Source: Umezawaea sp042738955 (GTDB lineage: Bacteria; Actinomycetota; Actinomycetes; Mycobacteriales; Pseudonocardiaceae). Taken from it: DNA of 64,000 bases. Every line of letters begins with the position of its first letter. Position 1 is the first letter of the stretch. This document shows, in pieces, positions 27,026 to 35,600 of this stretch. The stretch is taken from the NCBI RefSeq assembly GCF_042738955.1, contig NZ_JBHYHC010000019.1, positions 38,618 through 102,617 on the forward strand. Direction: 5' to 3'. The position numbers were made by a program, and so were the translations under genes. The notes beneath the pieces were generated by a model. The model worked only from the letters and a program-made list of their open reading frames with translations, was not told the origin of the DNA and ran no database searches.

Positions 27026-28089
27026 TTCGGCGGCTCAACCCTGCCGACCGGCTCACCGACCGGCCCGACCACTCGTTGGTCGGCGTCATCCGGATGCCGG
27101 ACGCACCGGAAAGCCCAGCCCGCGCCATCATCAAACGGGTCGTCGGCGCCACCGCCGCCCTGTTCGTGGCCGTGCTGATCGTCTACCTCGACCGCGACGG
27201 CTACCGCGACGTGAACGGCGACGGCCTGTCCTTCCTGGACGCCGTCTACTACGCCACGGTCTCCCTCTCCACCACCGGCTACGGCGACATCGCCCCGGCC
27301 AGCTCCTCGGCGCGCCTGGTGAACGTCCTGGTCATCACCCCCCTGCGGGTGCTGTTCCTCATCGTCCTGGTCGGCACGACCCTCGAAGTCCTCACCGAGC
27401 GCTCTCGGCAGGCTTTTCGCATTCAGAAGTGGAGGACCAAGGTGCGCAACCACGTGGTCGTGGTCGGGTACGGGACCAAGGGCCGCTCCGCGGTCAGCGC
27501 GCTGCTCGGCGACGGCGTGTCCCCCAGCCACATCGTGGTCGTCGACACGGTCCAGGAGTCCCTCGACTCGGCGTCCTCGATCGGCCTGGTGACCGTGCAC
27601 GGCTCCGGCACGCGCAACGACGTCCTGCGGGTCGCCGGGGTGCCGAACGCGCGGGCCGTGGTCGTCGCCGCGAACCGCGACGACACGGCCGTCCTGGTGA
27701 CGTTGACGGCCCGTGAGCTTGCCCCGAAGGCCCAGATCGTGGCGTCGGTGCGGGAACGGGAGAACGAGCACCTGCTCCGGCAGTCCGGCGCGGACTCCGT
27801 CGTGGTGTCGAGCGAGACCGCTGGCCGCCTGCTGGGCATGGCCACGTCCACGCCGTCGGTCGTGGACATGGTCGAGGACCTGCTCACCCCGGACGCGGGC
27901 CTGGCCATCGCCGAACGCGACGTCGAACCGTCGGAGATCGGCGGCTCCCCCCGCCACCTGCCGGACATCGTGCTCGGCGTGGTCCGCAACGGCACCCTCT
28001 ACCGCGTCGACGCCTCGGCGGCCGACGCCATCGAGGCCGGGGACCGCCTGCTGTACATCAAGAAGGTGACCCCGCCGGACGAGTCGTGA
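27022..28089 (+). CDS. Two-TM potassium channel with RCK (TrkA-N/TrkA-C) domains
   Basis: The 355-residue protein has two membrane helices (about 40-56 and 100-122) around a pore loop with the selectivity filter TTGYGD (residues 84-89). A cytoplasmic RCK domain has the Rossmann motif VVVVGYGTKGRSA and a TrkA-C-like end. It should form a tetrameric K+ channel gated by nucleotide or ion binding. The orthologue Rv3200c (from memory) sits next to adnB, as nearly here. ATG 27022 overlaps the peptidase stop. Confidence 0.92.
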   Translation: MIRRLNPADRLTDRPDHSLVGVIRMPDAPESPARAIIKRVVGATAALFVAVLIVYLDRDGYRDVNGDGLSFLDAVYYATVSLSTTGYGDIAPASSSARLVNVLVITPLRVLFLIVLVGTTLEVLTERSRQAFRIQKWRTKVRNHVVVVGYGTKGRSAVSALLGDGVSPSHIVVVDTVQESLDSASSIGLVTVHGSGTRNDVLRVAGVPNARAVVVAANRDDTAVLVTLTARELAPKAQIVASVRERENEHLLRQSGADSVVVSSETAGRLLGMATSTPSVVDMVEDLLTPDAGLAIAERDVEPSEIGGSPRHLPDIVLGVVRNGTLYRVDASAADAIEAGDRLLYIKKVTPPDES

Positions 28090-28092
28090 GCG

Positions 28093-29412
28093 TCAGCGGG
28101 CGCTGAGCGGCAGGGACAGCACGAAGGCCGCTCCCGGCTCGCCGGGGTCGGGGGCGGCGCACGTGAGGTCGCCCCCGTGGGCTCGGGCGACGCCGCGGGC
28201 GATCGCCAGGCCCAGGCCCGAGCCGCCGTGGCGGCGGTCGCGGGCCTCGTCGAGTCGGGTCAGGCGGTCGAAGATGCGTTCCCGGTCGGCGAACCCGACG
28301 CCGGGGCCGTTGTCCTTCACGGTGATCGTCGCGCGGCCCGCGAAGACGCCCACGTGCAGGCGCACCTTGCCCTCCGGGCCGGTGGCCTGGCGGGCGTTGT
28401 CGGAGAGGTTGACCAGCACCTGCGCCAGGCGTTGCGGGTCGCCCACCACGGACACCGCGATGCCCTCGGCCTCGATGTCGAGGTCCGGGGCGAGCAGCCT
28501 GCTGCGGGACACCTCGGCCTCGGCCAGCGCCAGCAGGTCCACGGATTCGAGCTGCAACTCCAGGCCCGCGTCGATGCGGGCCAACGCGAGCAGGTCGTCG
28601 ACGAGCCGCCCCGCACGGCGGGATTCGCGCACCAGCAGGAGGTTCATCCGGTCGCGCTCCTCCGCGCCCGCCTCGTCCAGACCGGTCTGCATCAGGGCCT
28701 CGGCGACGGCCTGCACGCCCGCGATCGGGGTGCGCAGCTCGTGCGCGGCGTCCGCGACGAACCGCTTCGTCCGCTCCTCCGACGCCCGCGCGGTCGTCTC
28801 CGCGCCCTCCAGCGAGTCGAGCATGTCGTCGAACGCGGCGGCCGTGCGACCCAGCTCGTTGTTGGTGCGCAACGGGTTCAGCCGCCTGCCGCGGTGGCCG
28901 CCGGTGATCGAGCGGGCCAGCGTCGTCATCGCGTCCAGCGGCGCCAGCGCGCGCTGCACCACGAAGATGAGGGCGCCCGCCGTGACCGCGAGCGCGCCGA
29001 GGCCGACGGCCAGCAGCAGGTTCCGCAGCCGGATCTGGGCGGCGGACAGGACCGACGTGTCGCCGTAGAGCTTGATCGTCGACCCGTCCGGCAGGGCGCG
29101 CGTCACGGACCGGAAGCGGTCGCCGTTGTCCGGCTCGCCGCCGAACGTCGTGCCGTCCTGCATGGTCAGCAGCACCTGCACGCCCATGCCGTCGACCTTG
29201 TGCACCAACTGGTTCCCGGAGTACTTCTGCGTCTTCGCCAACTGCTGCGCGGTGCGCGCCCGGTCCAGCAGGACGGTCTCGATGTCGCGGCTGGACTGCG
29301 ACGCGAACAGCGCGTCCACGGTGAACACCAGCGTCACCATGACCGCGAACAGCACGATCATCACCGACAGCGTCACCCGCCGCCGCAGCGAGACCGTCTT
29401 CAGCCTGCTCAC
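28093..29412 (-). CDS. Two-component sensor histidine kinase
   Basis: The 439-residue protein has membrane helices at about 13-32 and 132-153 enclosing a ~100-residue extracytoplasmic sensor region. A HAMP domain and DHp helix follow, with phospho-acceptor His224 in DAAHELRTP. The ATPase domain shows NLSDNARQA, DNGPGVG and GGSGLGLAI motifs. It starts at ATG 29412, overlapping the response regulator stop by 4 bases, so the pair is coupled. The signal is unknown. The stop is 3 bases from the convergent channel gene stop. Confidence 0.93.
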   Translation of the reverse strand: MSRLKTVSLRRRVTLSVMIVLFAVMVTLVFTVDALFASQSSRDIETVLLDRARTAQQLAKTQKYSGNQLVHKVDGMGVQVLLTMQDGTTFGGEPDNGDRFRSVTRALPDGSTIKLYGDTSVLSAAQIRLRNLLLAVGLGALAVTAGALIFVVQRALAPLDAMTTLARSITGGHRGRRLNPLRTNNELGRTAAAFDDMLDSLEGAETTARASEERTKRFVADAAHELRTPIAGVQAVAEALMQTGLDEAGAEERDRMNLLLVRESRRAGRLVDDLLALARIDAGLELQLESVDLLALAEAEVSRSRLLAPDLDIEAEGIAVSVVGDPQRLAQVLVNLSDNARQATGPEGKVRLHVGVFAGRATITVKDNGPGVGFADRERIFDRLTRLDEARDRRHGGSGLGLAIARGVARAHGGDLTCAAPDPGEPGAAFVLSLPLSAR

Positions 29413-30086
29413 GGCTCGTCGGCCCGCAGCACGTACCCCAGGCCGCGCACGGTGTGCAGCAGGCGGGGACCGTTCTCCTCCAGCTTCCGCCGCAACGCGC
29501 TCACGTGCACCTCAACCAGGTTCGGGTCGTAGTCCTCGTAGCCCCACACGGCCGTGAGGATCTGGGTCTTGCCGACGACGCGCCCGCGCTGCGCCGCCAG
29601 GTAGCGGAGCAGCCGCAGTTCCGTCGCCGTCAGCTCGACCGGCTCGGCCCCGCGCAGCACGACGCCGGAATCGGCGTCCACCACCAGGTCGCCGATCTGC
29701 ACCGTCGACGGCGTACGACCCAGCCTACGCAGCACCGCGCTCACCCTGGCCACGAGTTCGGCCAGCACGAACGGCTTCACCAGGTAGTCGTCCGCCCCGC
29801 GGTCGAGCCCGCGCAACCGGTCCGCCACCCCGTCCCGCGCCGTCAGCATCACCACGCCCGCGCCGCTGGACCGCCGCACGACCTCCAGCAGCGCGAACCC
29901 GTCGCGCCCCGGCAGCATCACGTCCAGCACCACCAGGTCCGGCCGGAACCGCGCGAGGTCCGCCTCCAGTTCCCGGCCGTCCGCCCGGACCTGCACCTGG
30001 TACCCGGCGTCGCGCAGCGCGGACCCCACGGCGGCGCCGATCGCCTCGGCGTCCTCGATGACCAGCACCCGCGCAGCAGTAGACAC
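29409..30086 (-). CDS. OmpR/PhoB-family response regulator
   Basis: The 225-residue protein has a receiver domain with phosphorylation site Asp55 (LVVLDVMLPG), conserved Thr (MLTA) and Lys (VKPF), and a C-terminal winged helix (ELTATELRLLRYLAAQRGRVV ... VEVHVSALRRKL). It is partner of the downstream kinase. Start GTG 30086 lies seven bases after CAGAAT, a likely -10, so the message is probably leaderless. The palindrome at 30151-30167 and spaced TCAG repeats (30121, 30139, 30150) upstream could be autoregulatory sites. Confidence 0.93.
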   Translation of the reverse strand: MSTAARVLVIEDAEAIGAAVGSALRDAGYQVQVRADGRELEADLARFRPDLVVLDVMLPGRDGFALLEVVRRSSGAGVVMLTARDGVADRLRGLDRGADDYLVKPFVLAELVARVSAVLRRLGRTPSTVQIGDLVVDADSGVVLRGAEPVELTATELRLLRYLAAQRGRVVGKTQILTAVWGYEDYDPNLVEVHVSALRRKLEENGPRLLHTVRGLGYVLRADEP

Positions 30087-30150
30087 CTCTGCATTCTGCT
30101 GCCACGGACCGGTCGCGCGCTCAGGGAACGGTTCGGCTTCAGCTACCGCT

Positions 30151-30167
30151 CAGTTGATCATCAACTG
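30151..30167. promoter_or_regulatory. Palindrome CAGTTGA-TCA-TCAACTG in divergent promoter region
   Basis: A perfect 7-3-7 inverted repeat lies between the divergent response regulator (start 30086) and the small membrane protein gene (start 30214). Three TCAG-containing repeats precede it. It is a plausible operator for the OmpR-type regulator or for an unlinked repressor. Confidence 0.45.
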
Positions 30168-30213
30168 CCGGGCGGGGTTACCGGGGAACGGCCGGTCTGC
30201 GACGATCCTCCGC

Positions 30214-30657
30214 GTGGCGGTGAGGCGTAGCCCGGTGACCTGGGGGCTGGTCCTGCTGGTCATCGCGCTGGTGGGACTTGGCACAGCGGTCGCCGTGTGG
30301 TGGCCGCTCTCCGGCGCGGGCGAAAACGCTGGTCAACGCGTCGAGGCCACGGTCGTGAAGCCCGCGTCCTGCGGCGCGAGGGACCTCGACCGGATCGAGG
30401 TCACCGTCGACGGCAAGGTCCGCCAGGCGAAGCTCGACGGCTGCGGCCACCGCGAGGGCGAGAAGCTCGACGTCCTGCTCCCGTCGGACACCGCCGGCGA
30501 CTTCACCGCGCAGACCGCGGGCGCGGTGTCGGACAGCGCGCCGTTGTCGAAGCGCCTGGAAACGCTGATGCTGTGCCTGAGCGGGTTGGCGGGCGGGTTC
30601 TACGTGTACCTGATCAGCCGCCCGGTGCCCCGGCTGCGGTCGGCGACGGCGGGCTAG
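30214..30657 (+). CDS. Small membrane protein, unknown function
   Basis: The 147-residue protein has an N-terminal helix (VTWGLVLLVIALVGLGTAVAV), an extracytoplasmic domain with two cysteines that could form a disulfide (PASCGARD ... LDGCGHREG) and a C-terminal helix (LETLMLCLSGLAGGFYVYLI). No family is recognised. It starts at GTG 30214 and is divergent from the two-component operon, so it may be a target of that regulator. Its stop overlaps the convergent peptidase gene by 4 bases. Confidence 0.65.
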   Translation: MAVRRSPVTWGLVLLVIALVGLGTAVAVWWPLSGAGENAGQRVEATVVKPASCGARDLDRIEVTVDGKVRQAKLDGCGHREGEKLDVLLPSDTAGDFTAQTAGAVSDSAPLSKRLETLMLCLSGLAGGFYVYLISRPVPRLRSATAG

Positions 30658-32483
30658 CCGACTTCGGCGGCGGGGGCGGCGTAGGTGTTGCAGGCGTCGG
30701 TGGTGTTGGCGTCGAAACCGCTGAGCGCCCAGTTGCCCTGGTTGACGGGGCTGCCGTGGGCGTTCTTGTCGGGGGCCTCCTCCATCGCGTACTGGAAGTC
30801 CTCCTCGGCGCGGTTGGCCAGCTCGCGGCTGATGGAGCCCTTGCCCGCGGCCGCGCCGAGGAACATGCCCGCGAAGCAGTTCGCCTGGAGCTCGATGCGC
30901 CGGGACATCTCCAGGCCCGCCGGGGTCTTCTCGCCCGCGTTGACGATCTTCACGTCGGCCGCGCGCAGCATGCCGGACATGGCCTGGACGTGGTGGCCGT
31001 ACTCGTGGGCGAGGGTGGCGAGGTGGGTGGCCGGGCGGTCGCCGCCGCCGTTCTCGCGCAGCCTGCCGGTCGGCATGTAGATCATCCGGTTGCGGCCGCA
31101 GTAGTACGCGACGGCGTCCTCGGAGGCCGGGGCCGCGCCGCACGGGCCGTCGGACAGCTCGGGGGAGGCGTCCAGCGACGGCGGGTCGAACGGCAGGTTC
31201 GCGTCCTTGAGCACCGGTCCCCACGCGGCGTCCAGGCACTTCACGCCCGCGGCGTAGTAGGCGGCGAGCTGGTCGTCGGAGGTGCCGAACTTGGGCAGGT
31301 CGCAGGTGATCTCGGGCAACGACCGGGGGGTGACCAGCAGCGGGTGGTCCTCCAGGCGTTGCACGGCCCGCGGGCGGACGGGCTCGGTGCTCGCCGACGA
31401 CGGGGTCGCGGCGACCGGGGCCGCCACGGCGCGCCCCGCGACCGGCTTCGCGCTGTCGATACCGCTGATCAGGCCCAGCCCGAGCACCGAGCACAGGACC
31501 ATCGTGAGCACACCGGTCAGCACGGCCGGGTTGTTCTTCTGCTTGGCGGTCACCTTCGCGGGAGCGGGGACGACCGGCGGTTCGTCCAGCTCACCCAGGT
31601 CCAGCACGCCCGCGAACACCACGGTGTCGGCGTCGTCCGGATCGCGCACCACCGGCGGCACGGCCGGTTCGGCATCGGGCTCGGTCTCGGCAGCCGGTTC
31701 AGGCGCGCTCAGGAACTCGGTCGGCTCGGCCGCGCGGAAGATCTCCGGCACCCCGAACGTCGAGGCCACGGGCGCGGCCACCGAAGGCTCCACGGCCTCG
31801 GACGACTCCGCGACCTTCGCCTCGGCCGCCGGGACGGCGAAGAACTCCATCGCCTCGGCCGTCAGGAACGTCTCGGGCTGCTCCTCGGGCTTCTCCTCGG
31901 GCACGGAGGCCGCCACGGGCGACGCGAAGAACTTGGTCGCCTCGGGATCGCCGTCACCGGAGGGCTTGCCGTCCTCGACCTCGACGGGCGCGAAGAACTC
32001 GGTGGGCTCCGGAGCCTCAGCCGAGGGCGCGTCGTTCTCGGTCGACCGGGGCTCGGGGGCGGGCTCCTGGTCCTCCGGCTCGACCGGCGCGAAGAACTCG
32101 GTCACCGCGGGCTCGGGGGCTTCGGCGGGCGGCTTGTCGTCGGACTCGGCCCGCGCGAAGAACTCGGTCACCTCAGGCTCGAGAGCTTCGGCCGACGGCT
32201 TTTCGACCTCGATCGGTGCGAAGAACTCGGTCGCCGCGGGAGCGTCGGGGGAGGGCTTGTCGTCCTCGGCCGACCGGGGTTCGGGAGTGGGCTCGTCGGT
32301 GTCCGGAACCGGTTCCGCGGAAACCTCGGCCTCCACCGGGGTCTCGGTCTCCGGCGTCACGACGTCGTCGGTCCCGCCAGCCGACGCCACGGGTTCGTCC
32401 GTCCCCGACCCAGCCTCCACAGCCACCCCGCCGTCACCCTCGACCAACCCGTCCAGGTCCCCGCCAGCCCCACACTCGACCAC
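30654..32483 (-). CDS. Membrane-anchored neutral zinc metallopeptidase with long acidic N-terminal repeats
   Basis: The ~609-residue protein has three parts. An acidic, Pro/Glu/Ala-rich N-terminus of about 315 residues contains repeated EFFAPVE-like units (at least six TEFFA/KFFA/EFFA repeats). One membrane helix lies at about 318-340. The extracytoplasmic peptidase domain has HEYGHHVQ near residue 492 and a downstream RRIELQANCFAG segment supplying the third ligand, typical of the YpfJ-like neutral zinc metallopeptidase family. The repeat region would be cytoplasmic. GTG 32483 is used as start, with low certainty. It is a paralogue of the next upstream gene. Confidence 0.82.
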   Translation of the reverse strand: MVECGAGGDLDGLVEGDGGVAVEAGSGTDEPVASAGGTDDVVTPETETPVEAEVSAEPVPDTDEPTPEPRSAEDDKPSPDAPAATEFFAPIEVEKPSAEALEPEVTEFFARAESDDKPPAEAPEPAVTEFFAPVEPEDQEPAPEPRSTENDAPSAEAPEPTEFFAPVEVEDGKPSGDGDPEATKFFASPVAASVPEEKPEEQPETFLTAEAMEFFAVPAAEAKVAESSEAVEPSVAAPVASTFGVPEIFRAAEPTEFLSAPEPAAETEPDAEPAVPPVVRDPDDADTVVFAGVLDLGELDEPPVVPAPAKVTAKQKNNPAVLTGVLTMVLCSVLGLGLISGIDSAKPVAGRAVAAPVAATPSSASTEPVRPRAVQRLEDHPLLVTPRSLPEITCDLPKFGTSDDQLAAYYAAGVKCLDAAWGPVLKDANLPFDPPSLDASPELSDGPCGAAPASEDAVAYYCGRNRMIYMPTGRLRENGGGDRPATHLATLAHEYGHHVQAMSGMLRAADVKIVNAGEKTPAGLEMSRRIELQANCFAGMFLGAAAGKGSISRELANRAEEDFQYAMEEAPDKNAHGSPVNQGNWALSGFDANTTDACNTYAAPAAEVG

Positions 32484-32523
32484 ACCGCGGCCGCCCCCAC
32501 CCGCCGAAACGCCGAAGACCCGA

Positions 32524-33852
32524 CTAGCTGACGCTCTGCGGATCCGCCAGCCACGTGTTGCAGGCGCTCGTCTCGTTGTTCGTGAAGCCGTTCATCACCC
32601 ATTCCGCGTTGCGCTCGGGGGCGCCGTGGTCGCGGTTGGGGTACACGGGGTAGTCGCCCCTGGTGCTCGCGTCGCGCAGCGCCACGTCGATCACGTCCCT
32701 CGGGATCGCGCCGTGCGAGAGGGGCGCGAGGCTCATCCCGCCGAAGCAGGTGGCCTGCAACTCCTTGCGCCGGTTCAGCTCGAGGCCCGCCGGGGTGTCC
32801 CAGCCGCCCTTGTCGTACTGCGCCTCGCCCGAGGCCCGCAGGATCCCGGACAACCACTGGATGTGGTGACCGTACTCGTGCGCGAGCTGCCCGAGGTACT
32901 TGCCGGGGTGGTTCGGGTTGTTCGCGCCCTGCTCACCGGCGTAGTAGTTGGCCGTCCAGTAGATCGTCCCGTCGCAGTACATGGCGGTCCGGTCCGGGCC
33001 CATCTGGCCGCACGGGTTGGTGATGGCGGACGTGACGATGACCAGCTCGACCGGCTGGTACGGCAGGTTGGCCTTGGTGAACGACGGCTTCCACATGTTC
33101 TCGATGCACGGCAGCGCCGCGCGCAGGAAGGTGTCCTGGCCCGCGGGGGAGTAGTCCATGCCCGGCAGGGCGCAGCCGTCGATGTCGAACGCCCCGAGCC
33201 CGGCCTTGTGGATCGGGTTGTCGCCGAGCTTGATCACGGCCTTGGGGCCCGCGGGCTTGGAGGAGGTGCCCGACGCCGTCGGGGCCTTGCTCGTGCTGGC
33301 GCGCGCGCCGGTCGTCGTCGCGACGGTGGTCGTGGTCGTCGGCTGGGGCGTGTAGCTGTACGTCGAGTACCCGGAGTAGCCGGCGTCGCTGGCGCGGTTG
33401 GGCGTGCCGGTGGCGGCGACCACGCCGATGAGCGCGATCCCGAGGATCGCGACGGCGAACAGGACACCCGCGACCAGCGGGCCGTTGTTCTTCTTAGGAG
33501 GGTAGGGCGGGTACTGCGGGTACGGGCTCCAGCCGAGGCCGCCGGGAGGGCCGGGAGGGGTGGGGCCCTGCGGGGCGCCGAGGGGGGCTTGGAACCGCGC
33601 GGGCTGCTGGCCCCACGCGCTGGGAGGGGTCGAGGCGATCGGGGGCGGCATGACCGGCCGCGGCGGGGGCAGCGGGGGCCCGGCCTGCCTCGGGCCGTGG
33701 CGCAGACCGGGCCACTGGGACTGCGGGGGGCCTTGGCCGGGCGGCGGTTGCCGGGGGTGCAATGGCGCGGGCACCGGAGGCGGCCCTACCGGTCGGGGCG
33801 GCGGCCAGCCACCCGGCGGCGGTGGTTGCGTCATTGGTTGAGGTTCCCCCAT
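32524..33852 (-). CDS. Membrane-anchored neutral zinc metallopeptidase with proline-rich N-terminus
   Basis: The 442-residue protein has a proline/glycine-rich cytoplasmic tail of about 120 residues (PPPPGGWPPPRPVGPPPVP), one membrane helix at about 124-146, a Thr/Ser-rich stalk, and a peptidase domain with HEYGHHIQ near residue 324 and NRRKELQATCFGG downstream. It is a clear paralogue of the downstream gene but with an unrelated cytoplasmic region. Start choice ATG 33852; ATG 33834 is an alternative. Transcription likely begins near 33873, from TATGCT at 33885-33880. Confidence 0.85.
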   Translation of the reverse strand: MGEPQPMTQPPPPGGWPPPRPVGPPPVPAPLHPRQPPPGQGPPQSQWPGLRHGPRQAGPPLPPPRPVMPPPIASTPPSAWGQQPARFQAPLGAPQGPTPPGPPGGLGWSPYPQYPPYPPKKNNGPLVAGVLFAVAILGIALIGVVAATGTPNRASDAGYSGYSTYSYTPQPTTTTTVATTTGARASTSKAPTASGTSSKPAGPKAVIKLGDNPIHKAGLGAFDIDGCALPGMDYSPAGQDTFLRAALPCIENMWKPSFTKANLPYQPVELVIVTSAITNPCGQMGPDRTAMYCDGTIYWTANYYAGEQGANNPNHPGKYLGQLAHEYGHHIQWLSGILRASGEAQYDKGGWDTPAGLELNRRKELQATCFGGMSLAPLSHGAIPRDVIDVALRDASTRGDYPVYPNRDHGAPERNAEWVMNGFTNNETSACNTWLADPQSVS

Positions 33853-33879
33853 TATCGCTTCTACCCGAATCAGCACAAG

Positions 33880-33903
33880 AGCATAGGCGGACTCCGCTAT
33901 TGT
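33880..33903. promoter_or_regulatory. Divergent, closely spaced -10 elements
   Basis: TATGCT on the minus strand (33885-33880) serves the peptidase operon. TATTGT on the plus strand (33898-33903) lies eight bases before GTG 33912 and implies a leaderless DUF2207 mRNA. The two promoters overlap and may compete for polymerase. Confidence 0.5.
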
Positions 33904-33911
33904 CCGCGGCC

Positions 33912-35591
33912 GTGTTGAAAAACTGGGGAGTCGCGTTGATCGGCGCGGTCGCGTTGTGCGGTTTCGCGGGTCCGGCGATCGCCCAACCCTCCAGTGGCCA
34001 GGCGCTTCCCGGCGCGTTCGGCACCGACGTGCGGCTGAAGTTGGAACGCGACGGCACCGTCACCGTCACCGAAGTCGTCACCGTGCCGGAAGGCAGGTCC
34101 GCCCACCGCGCGGTGCCGCTGCGGATCGCCGTCGGCGACAACCGCGACCGGGTGTTCGAGATCAAGGACGCCTCCGTCGAGGGCTCTGGCTCGGCGTCCG
34201 CGAACGCCGAGGAGTTCACCGTCTCGGTGAACTCCGGCACCTCCACTATTCACTACGTGCTGGTGGGCGCGGTCGCTCAAATCGGCGACACTTTGGAGTT
34301 GCGCTGGCAGCCCGCCAGCGGGTGGGACACGACCCTCGACTCGGTGTCGATGTCGGTCATCGCGCCGGATGCGCCCAGGTCGGTGACGTGCCTGGCCGGT
34401 CCGCCCGGCTCGTCGTCGCCGTGCACGACCGCCGAACTCGGCGACGGCCGCGGGGTGCGCGCGAAGGAGATCGCGCTCGCGCCCGGCGACCGGGTCGACA
34501 TCGCCGTCGGCCTCCAGGACGGGGCAGCTCCCGCCAACGCCAGGGTCGTCGAGAGCACCGGACTGGCCGCCGCGTTCGCGCTCACCCCGTCCAGCGCCAT
34601 CGCGCTGGTGGCGCTCGTGCTGCTGCTCGCGGGCGGGTTCACCCTGCTCTGGTTCCTGCGCGGCCGCGACGCCCGCGCGCTGGCCGCCGACGTCGGCCAG
34701 GTCAACGTGCTGGTCGCGGGCTCCGACGGCGGGGTCGCGTTCGCGTCGCCGGACGGCGTGCTGCCCGGCCAGGTCGGCACGGTCGTGGACGAGCACGTCG
34801 ACGTGGTGGACGTGACCGCCACGATCATCGACCTCGCCGTCCGCAACTACCTGTGGATCTCCGAGGTCGGCTCCCCCGGCGGGGTGCTGGACTGGACGCT
34901 GGTCCGGCGCAACCCGGTCGACGCGTCGCTGTCGGGCTACGAGCGGGCCGTGTTCGAGGCGCTGCTGCCCGACGGCGTGGACTCGGTGCTGGTCTCCGAG
35001 CTGCGCAACCGCAAGATCGACCTCGCCGAGGTCCGCGACCGCCTCTACACCGACGTGGTCGACAAGAACTGGTTCACCCGCCGCCCGGACGCCGTCCGCG
35101 GCCGGTGGTCGCTCTACGGCGTGGCGCTCGCCGTCGCCGGGGTCGGCCTCACGGTCGGGCTCGCGCTCAGCGGCGGCGCGGCCCTGCTCGGCCTGGTCGT
35201 CGTGGTCGCGGGCCTCGCCCTCACGTTCGGCGCCCGCTCGATGCCCGCCCGCACCAAGCGCGGCAGCGTGCTGCTGGAGCACGTCCGGGGCCTGCGCGGC
35301 TACCTGCACGCGGTCACGCCCGGTGACATCCCCGAGGCCGACCGCGAAATGGTCTTCTCCCGCTCCCTGCCCTACGCGGTGGTGCTGGGCGCCACGGACC
35401 GCTGGCTCGGCACGTTCGCGCCACTCGCGTCCGGGGCGGGCGGCACGCCGGGGCTGTACTGGTTCGGCGAGTCCGAGGGCAGCCCTGACCTCGGTCGCTT
35501 CGCCCGGCACTTCCCGGCGTTCCTCGGCGCGCTCGACGGTGTGCTCGCCCAGGCGGGGCACCTCCGATCACTCCGGGGTCAGAAGCCGTAG
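33912..35591 (+). CDS. DUF2207-domain membrane protein
   Basis: The 559-residue protein has a signal peptide (cut near AIAQ, residue 21), an extracytoplasmic beta-rich DUF2207 domain (about 40-210), a membrane helix (near 220-245), a cytoplasmic region, two further hydrophobic segments near 395-435, and a Gly/Pro C-terminal part. DUF2207 proteins are widespread in actinobacteria and lack an assigned function. The start is GTG 33912. The M16 peptidase gene follows 9 bases downstream, suggesting a shared transcript. Confidence 0.85.
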   Translation: MLKNWGVALIGAVALCGFAGPAIAQPSSGQALPGAFGTDVRLKLERDGTVTVTEVVTVPEGRSAHRAVPLRIAVGDNRDRVFEIKDASVEGSGSASANAEEFTVSVNSGTSTIHYVLVGAVAQIGDTLELRWQPASGWDTTLDSVSMSVIAPDAPRSVTCLAGPPGSSSPCTTAELGDGRGVRAKEIALAPGDRVDIAVGLQDGAAPANARVVESTGLAAAFALTPSSAIALVALVLLLAGGFTLLWFLRGRDARALAADVGQVNVLVAGSDGGVAFASPDGVLPGQVGTVVDEHVDVVDVTATIIDLAVRNYLWISEVGSPGGVLDWTLVRRNPVDASLSGYERAVFEALLPDGVDSVLVSELRNRKIDLAEVRDRLYTDVVDKNWFTRRPDAVRGRWSLYGVALAVAGVGLTVGLALSGGAALLGLVVVVAGLALTFGARSMPARTKRGSVLLEHVRGLRGYLHAVTPGDIPEADREMVFSRSLPYAVVLGATDRWLGTFAPLASGAGGTPGLYWFGESEGSPDLGRFARHFPAFLGALDGVLAQAGHLRSLRGQKP

Positions 35592-35600
35592 GCTGCTTTC

